Shown piece after piece: positions 8,088 through 16,729 of a stretch of 64,000 bases of DNA. The notes below the pieces were generated by a model, which was not told where the DNA came from, did not search any database, and worked only from the letters and a program-made list of their open reading frames with translations. The stretch covers positions 62,001 through 126,000 of the forward strand of contig CAVXSO010000006.1 in NCBI GenBank assembly GCA_963764465.1, written 5' to 3'. Origin of the DNA: JAJXXT01 sp963764465. GTDB lineage: Bacteria > Pseudomonadota > Alphaproteobacteria > Acetobacterales > Acetobacteraceae. Position 1 is the first letter of the stretch; each line of letters begins with the position of its first letter. Position numbers and translations under genes: made by a program.

Positions 8088-9608
8088 TCAGGCGTAGTTC
8101 ACCATGATCGTCTTCTTGTGCGTGAAGTGCTCGAGCATCGCCTCGAGCGAGGCTTCCTTGCCGAGGCCGGAGCTCTTCACGCCGCCATAGGACAGGTTGG
8201 CCTGCACCACCAGGTTCTGGTTCACCTGCACCAGCCCCGCCTCCAGCCGGTGCGCGAAGCTCATCGCGCGCTTGAGGTTGTTGGTCCAGAGCGAGGCGGC
8301 GAGCCCGTACTCGCTGTCGTTCGCCTCCGCCAGCACGGCTTCGGCGTCGTCGAAGGGGAAGACGCAGGTCACGGGGCCGAAGATCTCCTCGCGCACCAGG
8401 CGAGAGGCCTTGGTGAGGCCGGTGAAGATATGCGGGCGGATATAGAGCCCCTTCTTCAGCGCCGGGTCCTTCGGCATGGCGGAGCAGGCGCGGCCGCTGG
8501 CGCCGGCGGTCTTCACGCCTTCCTCGATATAGGCCTGCACCTTCGCGTACTGCTCGGGCGAGATGATCGTTCCGATATCGGTCTTCTCGTCCAGCGGGTC
8601 GCCCATCACCATCGCGTCCACCTTCGCCGCCAGCGCCTCCACGAACCTGTCGTGGATCGAGCGCTCGACATAGATGCGGCTCGCGGCGGTGCAGCTCTGC
8701 CCCTGGCGGGTGAAGCGCATGGAGGTGATCGCACCCGCCACCGTCTTCTCGAAGTCGCAGTCGCTGAACACGATCATCGGCGACTTGCCGCCAAGTTCCA
8801 GCGTGACGGGGATCAGCTTGGAGGATGCGGCGCGCGCGACGATGCGCCCGACCTCGACGCTGCCGGTGAACGTCACCTTGCGCACCAGCTGGTGTTCCAC
8901 CAGCGGCGCGCCGCATTCCGGCCCGTAGCCGGAGAGCATGTTGAAGCAGCCCGGCGGCAGGATGCGGTTCATCAGCTCGCAGATGCGCAGCACCGTCAGC
9001 GGCGCTTCCTCGGCGGACTTCACCACCACCGTGTTGCCGGCCACCAGCGCCGGCGCGATCTTCAGCGCCATCAGCAGCATCGGCACGTTCCACGGGATGA
9101 TGGCGCCGACCACGCCCAGCGGCTCGCGCACCGTGACGCTCAGCACGTCGGGGGCGAAGGGCACGCTCTCGCCCTTCAGTTCGCTGCCGAGCCCGCCGAA
9201 GAACTCCAGGATGTCGGCGACGGTGTTCGCCTCCACCCGGCTCTCGGTGCGCAGCGCCTTGCCGGTTTCCAGCGCGATCAGCCGGCCCAGCTCCTCCACG
9301 TGCTCGCGCATCAGCGCCGCACAGGAGGCGACCAGCGCGCCGCGCTTGCGGGCGGGCATGCGCGCCCAGGCCTTCTGCGCCTCGGCGGCGTTCCTCACCG
9401 CGGCATCCACGTCCGCCGCATCGCCGAGGGCCGCGTTGCCGATGGCATCCCCGGTCGCGGGGTTGATGACGTCGAAGGTCTTGGCGGAGGCGGCGGGCAC
9501 CAGCTTGCCCCCGATCAGGTGGCGGCCGGAAAGCGCGCGGGCGAGGGCGGCCTGGTCCAGCGTGGGCGCCGAGGGAAGCGCTGGCGCGAGGTCGGGGCGG
9601 TCGTTCAT
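8088..9608 (-). CDS. Aldehyde dehydrogenase (NAD(P)+-dependent)
   Basis: 506 aa member of the aldehyde dehydrogenase superfamily, oxidising an aldehyde to a carboxylate. Seen: the FDVINPATGDAIG N-terminal strand, the NAD-fold motif PWNVPMLLM with FTGSVEVGR, general base Glu in LELGGKSP, catalytic Cys in GQSCTAA, and the EEIFGPV C-terminal motif. The ATG chosen at 9608 has an excellent GGAGG Shine-Dalgarno; upstream codons are not conserved. It is divergent from the CoA-transferase gene across 115 bp holding a GCCAAG-AAG-CTTGGC repeat. The substrate cannot be told from sequence. Confidence 0.9.
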   Translation of the reverse strand: MNDRPDLAPALPSAPTLDQAALARALSGRHLIGGKLVPAASAKTFDVINPATGDAIGNAALGDAADVDAAVRNAAEAQKAWARMPARKRGALVASCAALMREHVEELGRLIALETGKALRTESRVEANTVADILEFFGGLGSELKGESVPFAPDVLSVTVREPLGVVGAIIPWNVPMLLMALKIAPALVAGNTVVVKSAEEAPLTVLRICELMNRILPPGCFNMLSGYGPECGAPLVEHQLVRKVTFTGSVEVGRIVARAASSKLIPVTLELGGKSPMIVFSDCDFEKTVAGAITSMRFTRQGQSCTAASRIYVERSIHDRFVEALAAKVDAMVMGDPLDEKTDIGTIISPEQYAKVQAYIEEGVKTAGASGRACSAMPKDPALKKGLYIRPHIFTGLTKASRLVREEIFGPVTCVFPFDDAEAVLAEANDSEYGLAASLWTNNLKRAMSFAHRLEAGLVQVNQNLVVQANLSYGGVKSSGLGKEASLEAMLEHFTHKKTIMVNYA

Positions 9609-9659
9609 GGGTTTTCCTCCGCGAGTTGGCCTGGCGGGCTTGCGTCCGCCGGACGGCAT

Positions 9660-9674
9660 GCCAAGAAGCTTGGC
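9660..9674. promoter_or_regulatory. Inverted repeat in a divergent promoter region
   Basis: GCCAAG - AAG - CTTGGC, a perfect 6-bp inverted repeat, lies midway between the divergent aldehyde dehydrogenase and CoA-transferase starts. A possible promoter for the rightward gene overlaps it (TTGGCG at 9670, TATGGA at 9691, spacer 15). It may be an operator for an unlinked regulator. Confidence 0.35.
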
Positions 9675-9723
9675 GAAGTATGGGCGGCGGTATGGACCGC
9701 GCGCAGCACGGGAACAAGAGCGA

Positions 9724-10938
9724 ATGGGAACTGAGAAGCCGAGCGGGCCACTGACGGGATTGCGGGTGCTGGACCTCACGCGGGTGCTGGCGGGGCCCAC
9801 CTGCACGCAGATGCTGGGCGACCTCGGCGCCGAGGTGATCAAGATCGAAAAACCCGGCTCCGGCGACGACACGCGCGGCTTCGCCCCGCCAGTAATGGCG
9901 CCAACCGGGGAGAGCGCCTATTTCCTCGGCGTCAACCGCAACAAACGCTCCCTCTCGCTCGATATCGCGAGGCCGGAGGGGCAGGCGATCGTGCGCCGGC
10001 TGCTCGGCGGCTGCGCCATCCTGGTGGAGAACTTCAAGGTCGGCGCGCTGGCCAAATACGGGCTCGGCTACGAGAACCTCCGGGGCGCGTTCCCGGGCCT
10101 GATCTACTGCTCCATCACCGGCTTCGGGCAGACCGGCCCCTATGCGCCGCGGCCGGGCTATGACTCGCTGATCCAGGCGATGGGCGGTGTCATGAGCCTC
10201 ACCGGCGAGCCGGACGGAATGCCGCAGAAGGTGGGCGTGCCGGTGGCGGACGTGTTCGCCGGGCTCTATGGCTGCATCGGCATCCTCGCCGCCCTGCGCC
10301 ATCGCGAGCGCACGGGCGAGGGCCAGCAGATCGACATCGGCATGCTGGACACGCATGTCGCCTGGCTCGCCAACCAGGCGATGAACTACCTCGCCACCAG
10401 GGAAGACCCGCCGCGGCTGGGCAACCAGCACCCCAACATCGTGCCCTACCAGGTGTTCCCCACCGCGGATGGGCACATCGTGCTCTCGGTCGGCAACGAT
10501 CCCACCTTCAGGCGCTTCTGCGAGGCGATGGGGGTCGAGCACCTGCTCGCCGACGAGCGCTTCGCCACCAACGCCGCGCGCGTCTCCAACCGCGCGCTGG
10601 TGACCGAGACGCTGACGCCGGTGATGCAGGCCCACCCCACCGCGTGGTGGGTGGAAAAGCTGGAATCGCTCAAGATCGGCGGCGGGCCGATCAACCGGCT
10701 CTCCCAGGTCTTCGCCGACGAGCAGGTGCAGGCGCGCGGCATGGTGGTGACGATGCCGCACCCGAAATCCCCGGACGGGATCGAGGTGGTGGCCAACCCC
10801 GTGAAGCTTTCCGCGACACCGCCGGACTACCGCCTGCCGCCGCCGATGCTGGGCGAGCACACGGAGGAAGTGCTGGGCGAGTTGCTCGGCATGTCGAAGG
10901 ACGAGGTGGGCAAGCTGCGCGAACAGGGCGTGGTGTGA
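9724..10938 (+). CDS. CaiB/BaiF family CoA-transferase
   Basis: 404 aa class III CoA-transferase, moving CoA between an acyl-CoA and a carboxylic acid. Seen: GLRVLDLTRVLAGP at the N-terminus, LGDLGAEVIKIE, the ENFKVGALAKYGL segment, SITGFGQTGPYAPRPGYD (the Asp of GYD aligns with the aspartyl-CoA nucleophile of formyl-CoA transferase) and GEGQQIDIGMLD. Length is normal. The GTG of the next gene overlaps its TGA, so the GNAT is co-transcribed. The acid is unknown; the divergent aldehyde dehydrogenase may act in the same pathway. Confidence 0.9.
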   Translation: MGTEKPSGPLTGLRVLDLTRVLAGPTCTQMLGDLGAEVIKIEKPGSGDDTRGFAPPVMAPTGESAYFLGVNRNKRSLSLDIARPEGQAIVRRLLGGCAILVENFKVGALAKYGLGYENLRGAFPGLIYCSITGFGQTGPYAPRPGYDSLIQAMGGVMSLTGEPDGMPQKVGVPVADVFAGLYGCIGILAALRHRERTGEGQQIDIGMLDTHVAWLANQAMNYLATREDPPRLGNQHPNIVPYQVFPTADGHIVLSVGNDPTFRRFCEAMGVEHLLADERFATNAARVSNRALVTETLTPVMQAHPTAWWVEKLESLKIGGGPINRLSQVFADEQVQARGMVVTMPHPKSPDGIEVVANPVKLSATPPDYRLPPPMLGEHTEEVLGELLGMSKDEVGKLREQGVV

Positions 10939-11420
10939 TCCGCATCCGCCCCGCCGTCGCCGCGGACGCCGAGGCGCTGCACGCACTGAAGCGCGCGCTC
11001 GACGACGAAACGCATTTCATGATGCTGGAGCCCGGCGAGCGCGCGCCGGACATCGGGCCGGAGCAGCGCGAGATCGCGCGGGACGCGGTCTTCGTTGCCG
11101 ATACGGATGGCGAACTCGTCGGCTACGTGCAGGCGGAGCGCGGCACGTTCCGCCGCGTGCGCCACCTCGCGACCGTCGTCATCGGCGTGCGCGCGCATGC
11201 CTGGGGCCGGGGCATCGGCGGCAGGCTGTTCGCGGCGGTGCACGCATGGGCGGCGGAGCATGGCATCACGCGGCTGCAACTCGACGTCGATGCCGCGAAC
11301 ACGCGCGCCATCGCGCTCTACGAGCGCCACGGCTACCGCATCGAGGGCACCAAGCGGCAATCCATGATCGTCGACGGCGCCTTCGTGGACGACCACATCA
11401 TGGCGCGGCTCACGGCCTAG
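10935..11420 (+). CDS. GNAT-family N-acetyltransferase
   Basis: 161 aa from a GTG start overlapping the CoA-transferase stop. One GNAT domain: the acetyl-CoA binding motif A appears as VIGVRAHAWGRGIGGRLF (consensus Q/RxxGxG/A), followed by LQLDVDAANTRAIALYERHGY, the usual motif B. The N-terminus IRIRPAVAADAEALHALKRAL is typical of the fold. Substrate unknown; a small amine or an N-terminal amino group is usual. The open frame extends upstream, but that part is the antiphase reading of the CoA-transferase. Confidence 0.85.
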   Translation: MIRIRPAVAADAEALHALKRALDDETHFMMLEPGERAPDIGPEQREIARDAVFVADTDGELVGYVQAERGTFRRVRHLATVVIGVRAHAWGRGIGGRLFAAVHAWAAEHGITRLQLDVDAANTRAIALYERHGYRIEGTKRQSMIVDGAFVDDHIMARLTA

Positions 11421-11511
11421 GCGGGCGGCGGGGCGCTTGCGATTCCGCGCCGGCCCGGCTTTCATGGGTGCGACGGCTGAACCGCCGTTTCACATATCGG
11501 AAGGAGCGCCC

Positions 11512-12084
11512 ATGCCCGCAATCGCCGCCAAACTCGCCCCAGGCCGTGCCCAGGTCCTGCGCACCGGCCTCACGCTCGTGGCCGGGGTCGCGCTGATGAC
11601 GCTGGCGGCGCGGACGGAAATACCGTTCTGGCCGGTGCCGATGACGCTGCAGACGATGGCGGTGATGGTCTTCGCGCTCGCCCTCGGCCCGCGCCTCGCC
11701 GGCGGAATCTTCGCCGCCTACCTCGTGGCCGGTGCCGCGGGCCTGCCGGTGTTCGCCGGCTCGCCGGAGCGTGGCATCGGCCTCGCCTACATGGCCGGGC
11801 CCACGGGCGGCTATCTCGCGGGGATGCTGCTCGCCTCCTGGCTGGTCGGCGCGCTCGGCGCCGGGCGAGCGTTGCTCGGCCGCACCGGCGCGATGCTCGC
11901 GGGGATCGGCGTGGTCTACGCCTGCGGCGTCGCCTGGCTCGCGGTCTATGTGCCGGCGGGCAAGCTGCTGGCGTTCGGCGTGCTGCCGTTCATCGCCGGC
12001 GACCTGGTGAAGATCGCGCTGGTGGCCGCCGGCTCCGCCGCACTCGCCGGCTTCTCAGGCCGTGGCGCGCGCGACGCCGACTAG
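11512..12084 (+). CDS. bioY: Biotin transporter substrate-binding subunit BioY
   Basis: 190 aa integral membrane S-component of an ECF-type biotin importer, with about six hydrophobic segments. Signature motifs: FWPVPMTLQTMAVM near residue 44 and AYMAGPTGGYLAGM near residue 97, both BioY hallmarks. The chosen ATG follows a GGAAGGAG Shine-Dalgarno; an upstream in-frame ATG lacks one. No bioM/bioN energising genes are adjacent, so it either works alone, as reported for some BioY, or uses unlinked subunits. Its last 30 bp overlap the 3' end of znuB on the other strand. No biotin regulatory motif was spotted. Confidence 0.92.
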   Translation: MPAIAAKLAPGRAQVLRTGLTLVAGVALMTLAARTEIPFWPVPMTLQTMAVMVFALALGPRLAGGIFAAYLVAGAAGLPVFAGSPERGIGLAYMAGPTGGYLAGMLLASWLVGALGAGRALLGRTGAMLAGIGVVYACGVAWLAVYVPAGKLLAFGVLPFIAGDLVKIALVAAGSAALAGFSGRGARDAD

Positions 12085-12853
12085 CAACGTCGCGCCATAG
12101 ACGGCGGCACTCAGCGCCGTGATCCAGAAGCTGGTGGGCCAGTCCGTCTCGTAGGCCAGCGCCAGGCCCGCCCAGGCCTGGAACAGCGCCAGCGCCGCCG
12201 CGAGCAGGACGCCCGGGCCGACGCGCCGCGTGAGCCGCAGGGAGGCGGCCGCCGGCCCCACCATCAGCGTGAACACCAGCAGCACGCCCACGATCTGCGC
12301 GGCCTCCGCGGTCGCGAACGCGACGATGGCGAGGAACAGCACGGAATGCAGGCGCAGCGAAACGCCCTTCGCCTCCGCCAGTTCCGGCTGCAGGCTGGCG
12401 AACAGCAGCGGCCGCGCGATGGCCCCGAGTGCGGCCAGCGCCACGGCGCCAAGGACGAGCAGGGACCAGACCGTGCCGCGATCCACCGCGAGCACGTTGC
12501 CGAACAGCAACGACGTCGCCTGGGTCGCGAAGCTGGTGACGAAATGCAGGAACAGCAGGCCGAAGCCGAGCGCGAGTGCCAGCACCAGCCCGATCGCGAC
12601 GTCGCGCTGCGCCAGCCGCTCGCCCATCAGGCCCATCCCCACGCCGCCCGCGACGGTCATCGCGAGCAGCCCCCAGAGCGGCGGAATGCCGACGAGGAAC
12701 GCGCCGGTCGCACCCGGTGAAGCCGATATGCGCCAGCGCGTGGCCGGCGAAGGTCTGGCCGCGCAGCACCAGGAAATACCCGACCGTCCCCGCGACCAGT
12801 GCGACGATCGCGCTCGCGGCGAAGGCGTTGCGCATGAAGTCGTATTCAAGCAT
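12055..12853 (-). pseudogene. znuB: Zinc ABC transporter permease ZnuB, one frameshift
   Basis: Membrane permease of the Zn2+ importer. The N-terminal part reads MLEYDFMRNAFAAS...GQTFAGHALAHIGFTG in one frame, then switches to GATGAFLVGIPPLWG... in another and continues intact to the end (about 265 aa in total). The break is at the run CCC at 12713-12715 (GGG on the coding strand), where one G too many turns ACC-GGT-GCG into ACC-GGG-TGC. Otherwise the protein has the expected hydrophobic helices. It is either a true mutation, an assembly or sequencing error, or a slippery site. The start overlaps the znuC stop by 8 bp, and the 3' end overlaps bioY. Confidence 0.85.
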
Positions 12854-13700
12854 CGGCCGCGTCCGTCCCGTGTTCGTGCGCATGCTCGTGCGTGTGCCCG
12901 TGGTCATGCTCGCCGCAGCCATGCGTGTCGCGCGCCATGTCCAGGCCGCCCGCCATGACGAAGATGCGCCCGCCGAGGCGCACCACCTCGATCTGGGTGC
13001 CATAGAGAAGCGACAGCACCGGCGCCGTGATCACCTCGTCCACGGTGCCGAGTGCCGCCTGGCGGTTGCCGACATAGAGCACGCGGTCCATCGCGCCGAG
13101 CAGCGGGTTGAGCTCATGCGCGCTGAACACCACGGTGATGCCCAGCGCCTTGTGCAGCGAGGAAACCAGCTCCACCACGCCTGCCTGGCGGCTGGGGTCG
13201 AGCGACATCAGCGGCTCGTCCAGCAGCAGCAGTTTCGGATTGCCAACGAGCGCCTGCGCCAGCAGCAGCCGCTGCCGCTCGCCGCCCGAGAGTTCCGCGA
13301 GCGGACGTTTCGCGAGCGTCTCGGCGCCCACCAGTTCCAGCACCCGCGCCACCTCCGCCCGGCCCGCGGCGCCGAGCACCGGCAGGCCCCAGCGCGCGCC
13401 GTCCACGACGCAGGCGATGAAATCCCGGCCCGAGAGGCGCAGGTTCGCGGGCACGGCGCGGCCCTGCGGCATGTAGCCGATCGCCGGATTGCCGCGGGAG
13501 GCGGGCTGGCCAAGCACCGTCACGCTGCCCTGGCGCGGCGCGACGAGCCCAAGGGCAGCGCGCAGCAGCGTCGTCTTGCCCGCGCCGTTGGCGCCGAGCA
13601 GGCCGATGAACTCGCCCTCCCGGATGGCGAGGTTCACGCCGGCCAGCACCGTGCGCCCGCCGAGCGCGATCTCGACATCGTGGAAGGCGAGGGCGGTCAT
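12846..13700 (-). CDS. znuC: Zinc ABC transporter ATPase ZnuC with a His-rich tail
   Basis: 284 aa ATP-binding subunit. Walker A GANGAGKTTLLRA, signature LSGGERQRLLLAQAL, Walker B LLLLDEPLMSLDP, and a switch His in VVFSAHELN. The C-terminal 30 residues are rich in His, Asp and Glu (CGEHDHGHTHEHAHEHG), a likely zinc-binding or sensing tail. The ATG at 13700 was chosen, 7 nt after the znuA stop; a GTG seven codons upstream is possible but lies within znuA. The order znuA-znuC-znuB and the Zur box upstream of znuA define a zinc-repressed operon. Confidence 0.93.
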   Translation of the reverse strand: MTALAFHDVEIALGGRTVLAGVNLAIREGEFIGLLGANGAGKTTLLRAALGLVAPRQGSVTVLGQPASRGNPAIGYMPQGRAVPANLRLSGRDFIACVVDGARWGLPVLGAAGRAEVARVLELVGAETLAKRPLAELSGGERQRLLLAQALVGNPKLLLLDEPLMSLDPSRQAGVVELVSSLHKALGITVVFSAHELNPLLGAMDRVLYVGNRQAALGTVDEVITAPVLSLLYGTQIEVVRLGGRIFVMAGGLDMARDTHGCGEHDHGHTHEHAHEHGTDAADA

Positions 13701-13707
13701 GCGCGGC

Positions 13708-14574
13708 TCATGGGAGGGCACGGTCCACCGCCGCGAGTTCCCGCGTCATCCATTGCTGGTAGGTGAGGCCCGGCGGCTCGGTCTCGGAGGCGGCGATGAC
13801 GGGCACGCCCGCTTCGCGCGCAAGCTTTTCCATCCGGCGCGCGATCCCGTCCGAGGCCTGGGCGTTGGTGACCAGCAGCTTCACCCGGCGCGTCCTGAGA
13901 TCGTTCTCGAAGGCGGCGATATCGGCCGCACCCGGCTCGGTGCCGTTCATCACCGCGAGCTGGAAGCGCATGTTGCGCACCCGCATGCCGAGAGCCGCGA
14001 ACATGTAGCCGAAGACCGGCTCCGTCGCCGTCACCTCCGTGCCGGCGAGGCGGGCGCGCATGGTGGCGATACGTGCCGCGATGCCGTGGATGGACACCTC
14101 GAAGGCGGCGAGGCGCTTGCGGTCATCCGCCGCGTGCGCCGGGTCGAGCTGCTCCAGCGTCGCGGCGAGGTGGCGGGCGAGGGTGGTCATTGTTGCAATA
14201 TCGTACCATATATGCGGGTTGTCCCCGGGCTTTCTGCCGACGAGGCCGGCGACGACGATGCTCACGCGGTCCGCCCGCCGCGTCGCCGCCAGCAGCTTCT
14301 CCATCCACGGGTCGTAGCCGGCGCCGCTCGCGATCGCGATGCGCGCATGGGCAAGCGCGCGCGCGACGGAGGGGCTCGCCTCGAAGAGATGCGGGTCCTG
14401 ATCCGGGTTGCTGAGGATGGAGGTCACCGCAACCGTGTCCCCGCCGATCTGGCTGGCGACATCGCCGTAGAAATTCTCGGCGGCGACGATGGCGATCCGG
14501 TCCGCCGCGCGGGCTGCGAGTGGGGCAAGCACGACGAGCAGCGCGGCAACAGCCGCGAGTGCGGGGCGGGGCAT
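13708..14574 (-). CDS. znuA: Zinc ABC transporter periplasmic binding protein ZnuA
   Basis: 288 aa from the ATG at 14574. An N-terminal signal peptide is clear (ALAAVAALLVVLAPLAARA, cleavage near residue 24). It belongs to cluster A-I metal-binding proteins: IAIVAAENFYGDVASQIGG, a His in NPDQDPHLFEASP, GAGYDPWMEKLL, a His in DNPHIWYD, and the C-terminal LVTNAQASD. The long His-rich loop of E. coli ZnuA is missing; the His tail on ZnuC may take its place (inference). An ATG further upstream falls inside the Zur box, so it is not the start. First gene of the operon. Confidence 0.9.
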   Translation of the reverse strand: MPRPALAAVAALLVVLAPLAARAADRIAIVAAENFYGDVASQIGGDTVAVTSILSNPDQDPHLFEASPSVARALAHARIAIASGAGYDPWMEKLLAATRRADRVSIVVAGLVGRKPGDNPHIWYDIATMTTLARHLAATLEQLDPAHAADDRKRLAAFEVSIHGIAARIATMRARLAGTEVTATEPVFGYMFAALGMRVRNMRFQLAVMNGTEPGAADIAAFENDLRTRRVKLLVTNAQASDGIARRMEKLAREAGVPVIAASETEPPGLTYQQWMTRELAAVDRALP

Positions 14575-14601
14575 GGCAAGCCTGGTCGATGGAAACGATG
14601 A

Positions 14602-14620
14602 AATGTTATAACATAACATT
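14602..14620 (-). promoter_or_regulatory. Zur operator
   Basis: Perfect palindrome AATGTTAT-AAC-ATAACATT, 28 bp ahead of the znuA start. It fits the known Zur-box pattern of a TGTTAT/ATAACA dyad. In zinc-replete cells Zur should bind here and shut off znuACB. It is a conspicuous AT island in GC-rich DNA. Confidence 0.85.
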
Positions 14621-14655
14621 CACCGGCGCAAGCGCGGCGCCGACGCCAGGCGCGA

Positions 14656-15678
14656 TCAGCCAGCGAGCCGCCGGTAAAGCCCCAAATATTCCCCGGCCAT
14701 GCGCCGCGCGGTCCAGCGCCGCTCGAAGGTGGCGCGGATCGCGGCACGGTCCAGTGCGGCCGCGCGCGGGAGGGCGGCCACGGCCTCGGCCACGTTCTCC
14801 ACGATGAAGCCGGTCTCGCCCTCGTCCAGCACCTCGGGCACCGAGCCGCGGCGATAGGCAATCACCGGGCAGCCACAGGCCATCGCCTCGATCATCACCA
14901 GCCCGAACGGCTCCGGCCAGGCGATGGGCAGCAGCACCGCGGTGGCGGCGGAGAGGAACGCGGATTTCTGTCCGTCCTCGATCTCGCCCACGTATTCCAC
15001 GCCGGGCTCGGCGAGGCGCGGCGCGATCACCGCCTCGTACCAGGCGCGGTCTTCCTCGCCGATCTTGGCGGCGATCCTGATGGGCATGCCGGCGGCGCGC
15101 GCGATGTCCAGCGCGTCGGCGATGCCCTTCTCCGGCGACATGCGGCCGAGGAAGGCGAGGTAGCCCGGCTTTGCTTCCACCGGCCGCAGCTTGTCGCGCG
15201 GCATGCCGTGCAGCACCGTCGCGAGCCAGCCGAGTTCCGGCGCCGGTGCCCGTTGCGAATCCGAGATGGAAACCAGATGCGCGTCCGGAAACAGCCCATA
15301 GATGTCGCGCACCCAGTGCTGGTCCATGCGCCCGTGCAGCGTCGTCAGGAACGGCGTCGCCTGGCGGGAGAACAGCGGCAGCGGCCAGAAATCGATATGG
15401 AAATGCAGCACGTCGAACTCGTCCGCCTGCCGGCGCACCATCTCCAGCATGCGCATGTAGGGCGCGCCGTTGACCTCGAAATTCGGCACGAAGCGCGCCG
15501 CCTTCTCGCGCACCGGCACCAGGCGCGCACTCGTCCGGCTGTCGCCCGCGGCAAACAGCGTGACGTCATGGCCCATCGCCACCAGCTCCTCCGTGAGCCA
15601 GTGGACCACGCGCTCCGTGCCGCCATAGCGCCTCGGCGGCACCGTCTCGAACAGCGGCGCGATCTGCGCGATCCTCAT
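14656..15678 (-). CDS. Family 4 glycosyltransferase
   Basis: 340 aa GT-B fold glycosyltransferase. The N-terminal domain has FETVPPRRYGGTERVVHWLT (nucleotide-sugar glycine loop); the C-terminal domain starts at GYLAFLGRMSPEKG and contains the GT4 EX7E-type motif around PEPFGLVMIEAMACGCPVIA. It probably acts at the cytoplasmic face on a lipid, glycan or small molecule. It resembles the stand-alone GT4 enzymes of alphaproteobacteria; the sugar donor and acceptor cannot be named. It lies 44 bp downstream of hemB on the same strand, perhaps co-transcribed. Confidence 0.88.
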   Translation of the reverse strand: MRIAQIAPLFETVPPRRYGGTERVVHWLTEELVAMGHDVTLFAAGDSRTSARLVPVREKAARFVPNFEVNGAPYMRMLEMVRRQADEFDVLHFHIDFWPLPLFSRQATPFLTTLHGRMDQHWVRDIYGLFPDAHLVSISDSQRAPAPELGWLATVLHGMPRDKLRPVEAKPGYLAFLGRMSPEKGIADALDIARAAGMPIRIAAKIGEEDRAWYEAVIAPRLAEPGVEYVGEIEDGQKSAFLSAATAVLLPIAWPEPFGLVMIEAMACGCPVIAYRRGSVPEVLDEGETGFIVENVAEAVAALPRAAALDRAAIRATFERRWTARRMAGEYLGLYRRLAG

Positions 15679-15722
15679 GGGGCGATTTTCATCGTAGATC
15701 GTAACGAACGGGCCGGCCGGGT

Positions 15723-16715
15723 TCAGCCGCGCAGCAGCTCGGCGGCGGCCGGCGCGAAATAGGTCAGCACCCCGGCGCAGCCCGCGCGCTTGAACGCCAT
15801 CAGGCTTTCCAGGATCGCGCGGTCGCGGTCCATCCAGCCGCGCTCGATGGCTCCCGCGATCATCGCGTACTCGCCGGAGACCTGGTAGGCGAAGGTCGGC
15901 ACGCCGAACCGCTCGTGCACGCGCCAGATGATGTCGAGGTATGGCATGCCGGGCTTGACCATCACCATGTCCGCCCCTTCATCGAGGTCCATCGCCACCT
16001 CGCGCAGCGCCTCGTCGGCGTTCGCCGGGTCCATCTGGTAGGTCTTCTTGTCCCCCTTGAGCGCGCCGCCGGAGCCGAGCGCGTCGCGGAACGGGCCATA
16101 GAAGGCGGAGGCGTATTTCGCCGCGTAGGACATGATGCGCGTGTGGACGAAGCCGGCACCGTCCAGCGCCGTGCGGATGGCGCCCACGCGCCCGTCCATC
16201 ATGTCCGACGGCGCGATGATGTCGATCCCGGCCTCCGCCTCCACCAGCGCCTGGCGCACCAGCTGCGCGATGCTCTCGTCGTTGGCGACGTAGCCATTGC
16301 GGATCACCCCGTCATGGCCGTGGCTGGTGTAGGGGTCGAGTGCGACGTCCCCCATCAGCCCCACCTCCGGGAACGCCTTCTTGAGCAGGCGCGCGGCGCG
16401 GCAGGTGAGGTTCTCGGGGTTGGCCGCCTCCGTCCCTTCCTCATCCTTCAGCGCCGGCGGCGTCGCGGGAAACAGCGCGATCGCGGGGATGCCGAGCTTC
16501 ACCGCCCGCTCCACGTGCCCGGCCAGCCGGTCCAGCGTCACGCGCTGCTGGCCTGGCATGGAGGCAATGTCCTCCACCGTGCCGCTGCCCTCGGCGAGGA
16601 ACACCGGCCAGATCAGGTCCGAGACACTGAGCGTGTTTTCCGCGACCAGCCGGCGCGTCCAGGCATCGCGCCGGTTACGCCGCAGGCGGGTGGTGGGGTA
16701 GCGGCCGAGCGCCAT
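15723..16715 (-). CDS. hemB: Delta-aminolevulinic acid dehydratase (porphobilinogen synthase)
   Basis: 330 aa. Condenses two 5-aminolevulinate to porphobilinogen in haem, sirohaem and cobalamin synthesis. Seen: the N-terminal arm RYPTTRLRRNRRDAWTRRLV, DVALDPYTSHGHDG where zinc enzymes carry cysteines, the first active-site Lys region GALKGDKKTYQMDP and the Schiff-base Lys in MVMVKPGMPYLD. The lack of the Cys triad points to a magnesium-type enzyme, the usual alphaproteobacterial form. It follows the PanE-like gene by 14 bp on the same strand. Confidence 0.96.
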   Translation of the reverse strand: MALGRYPTTRLRRNRRDAWTRRLVAENTLSVSDLIWPVFLAEGSGTVEDIASMPGQQRVTLDRLAGHVERAVKLGIPAIALFPATPPALKDEEGTEAANPENLTCRAARLLKKAFPEVGLMGDVALDPYTSHGHDGVIRNGYVANDESIAQLVRQALVEAEAGIDIIAPSDMMDGRVGAIRTALDGAGFVHTRIMSYAAKYASAFYGPFRDALGSGGALKGDKKTYQMDPANADEALREVAMDLDEGADMVMVKPGMPYLDIIWRVHERFGVPTFAYQVSGEYAMIAGAIERGWMDRDRAILESLMAFKRAGCAGVLTYFAPAAAELLRG

Positions 16716-16729
16716 GGCAGGGTCCTCCG

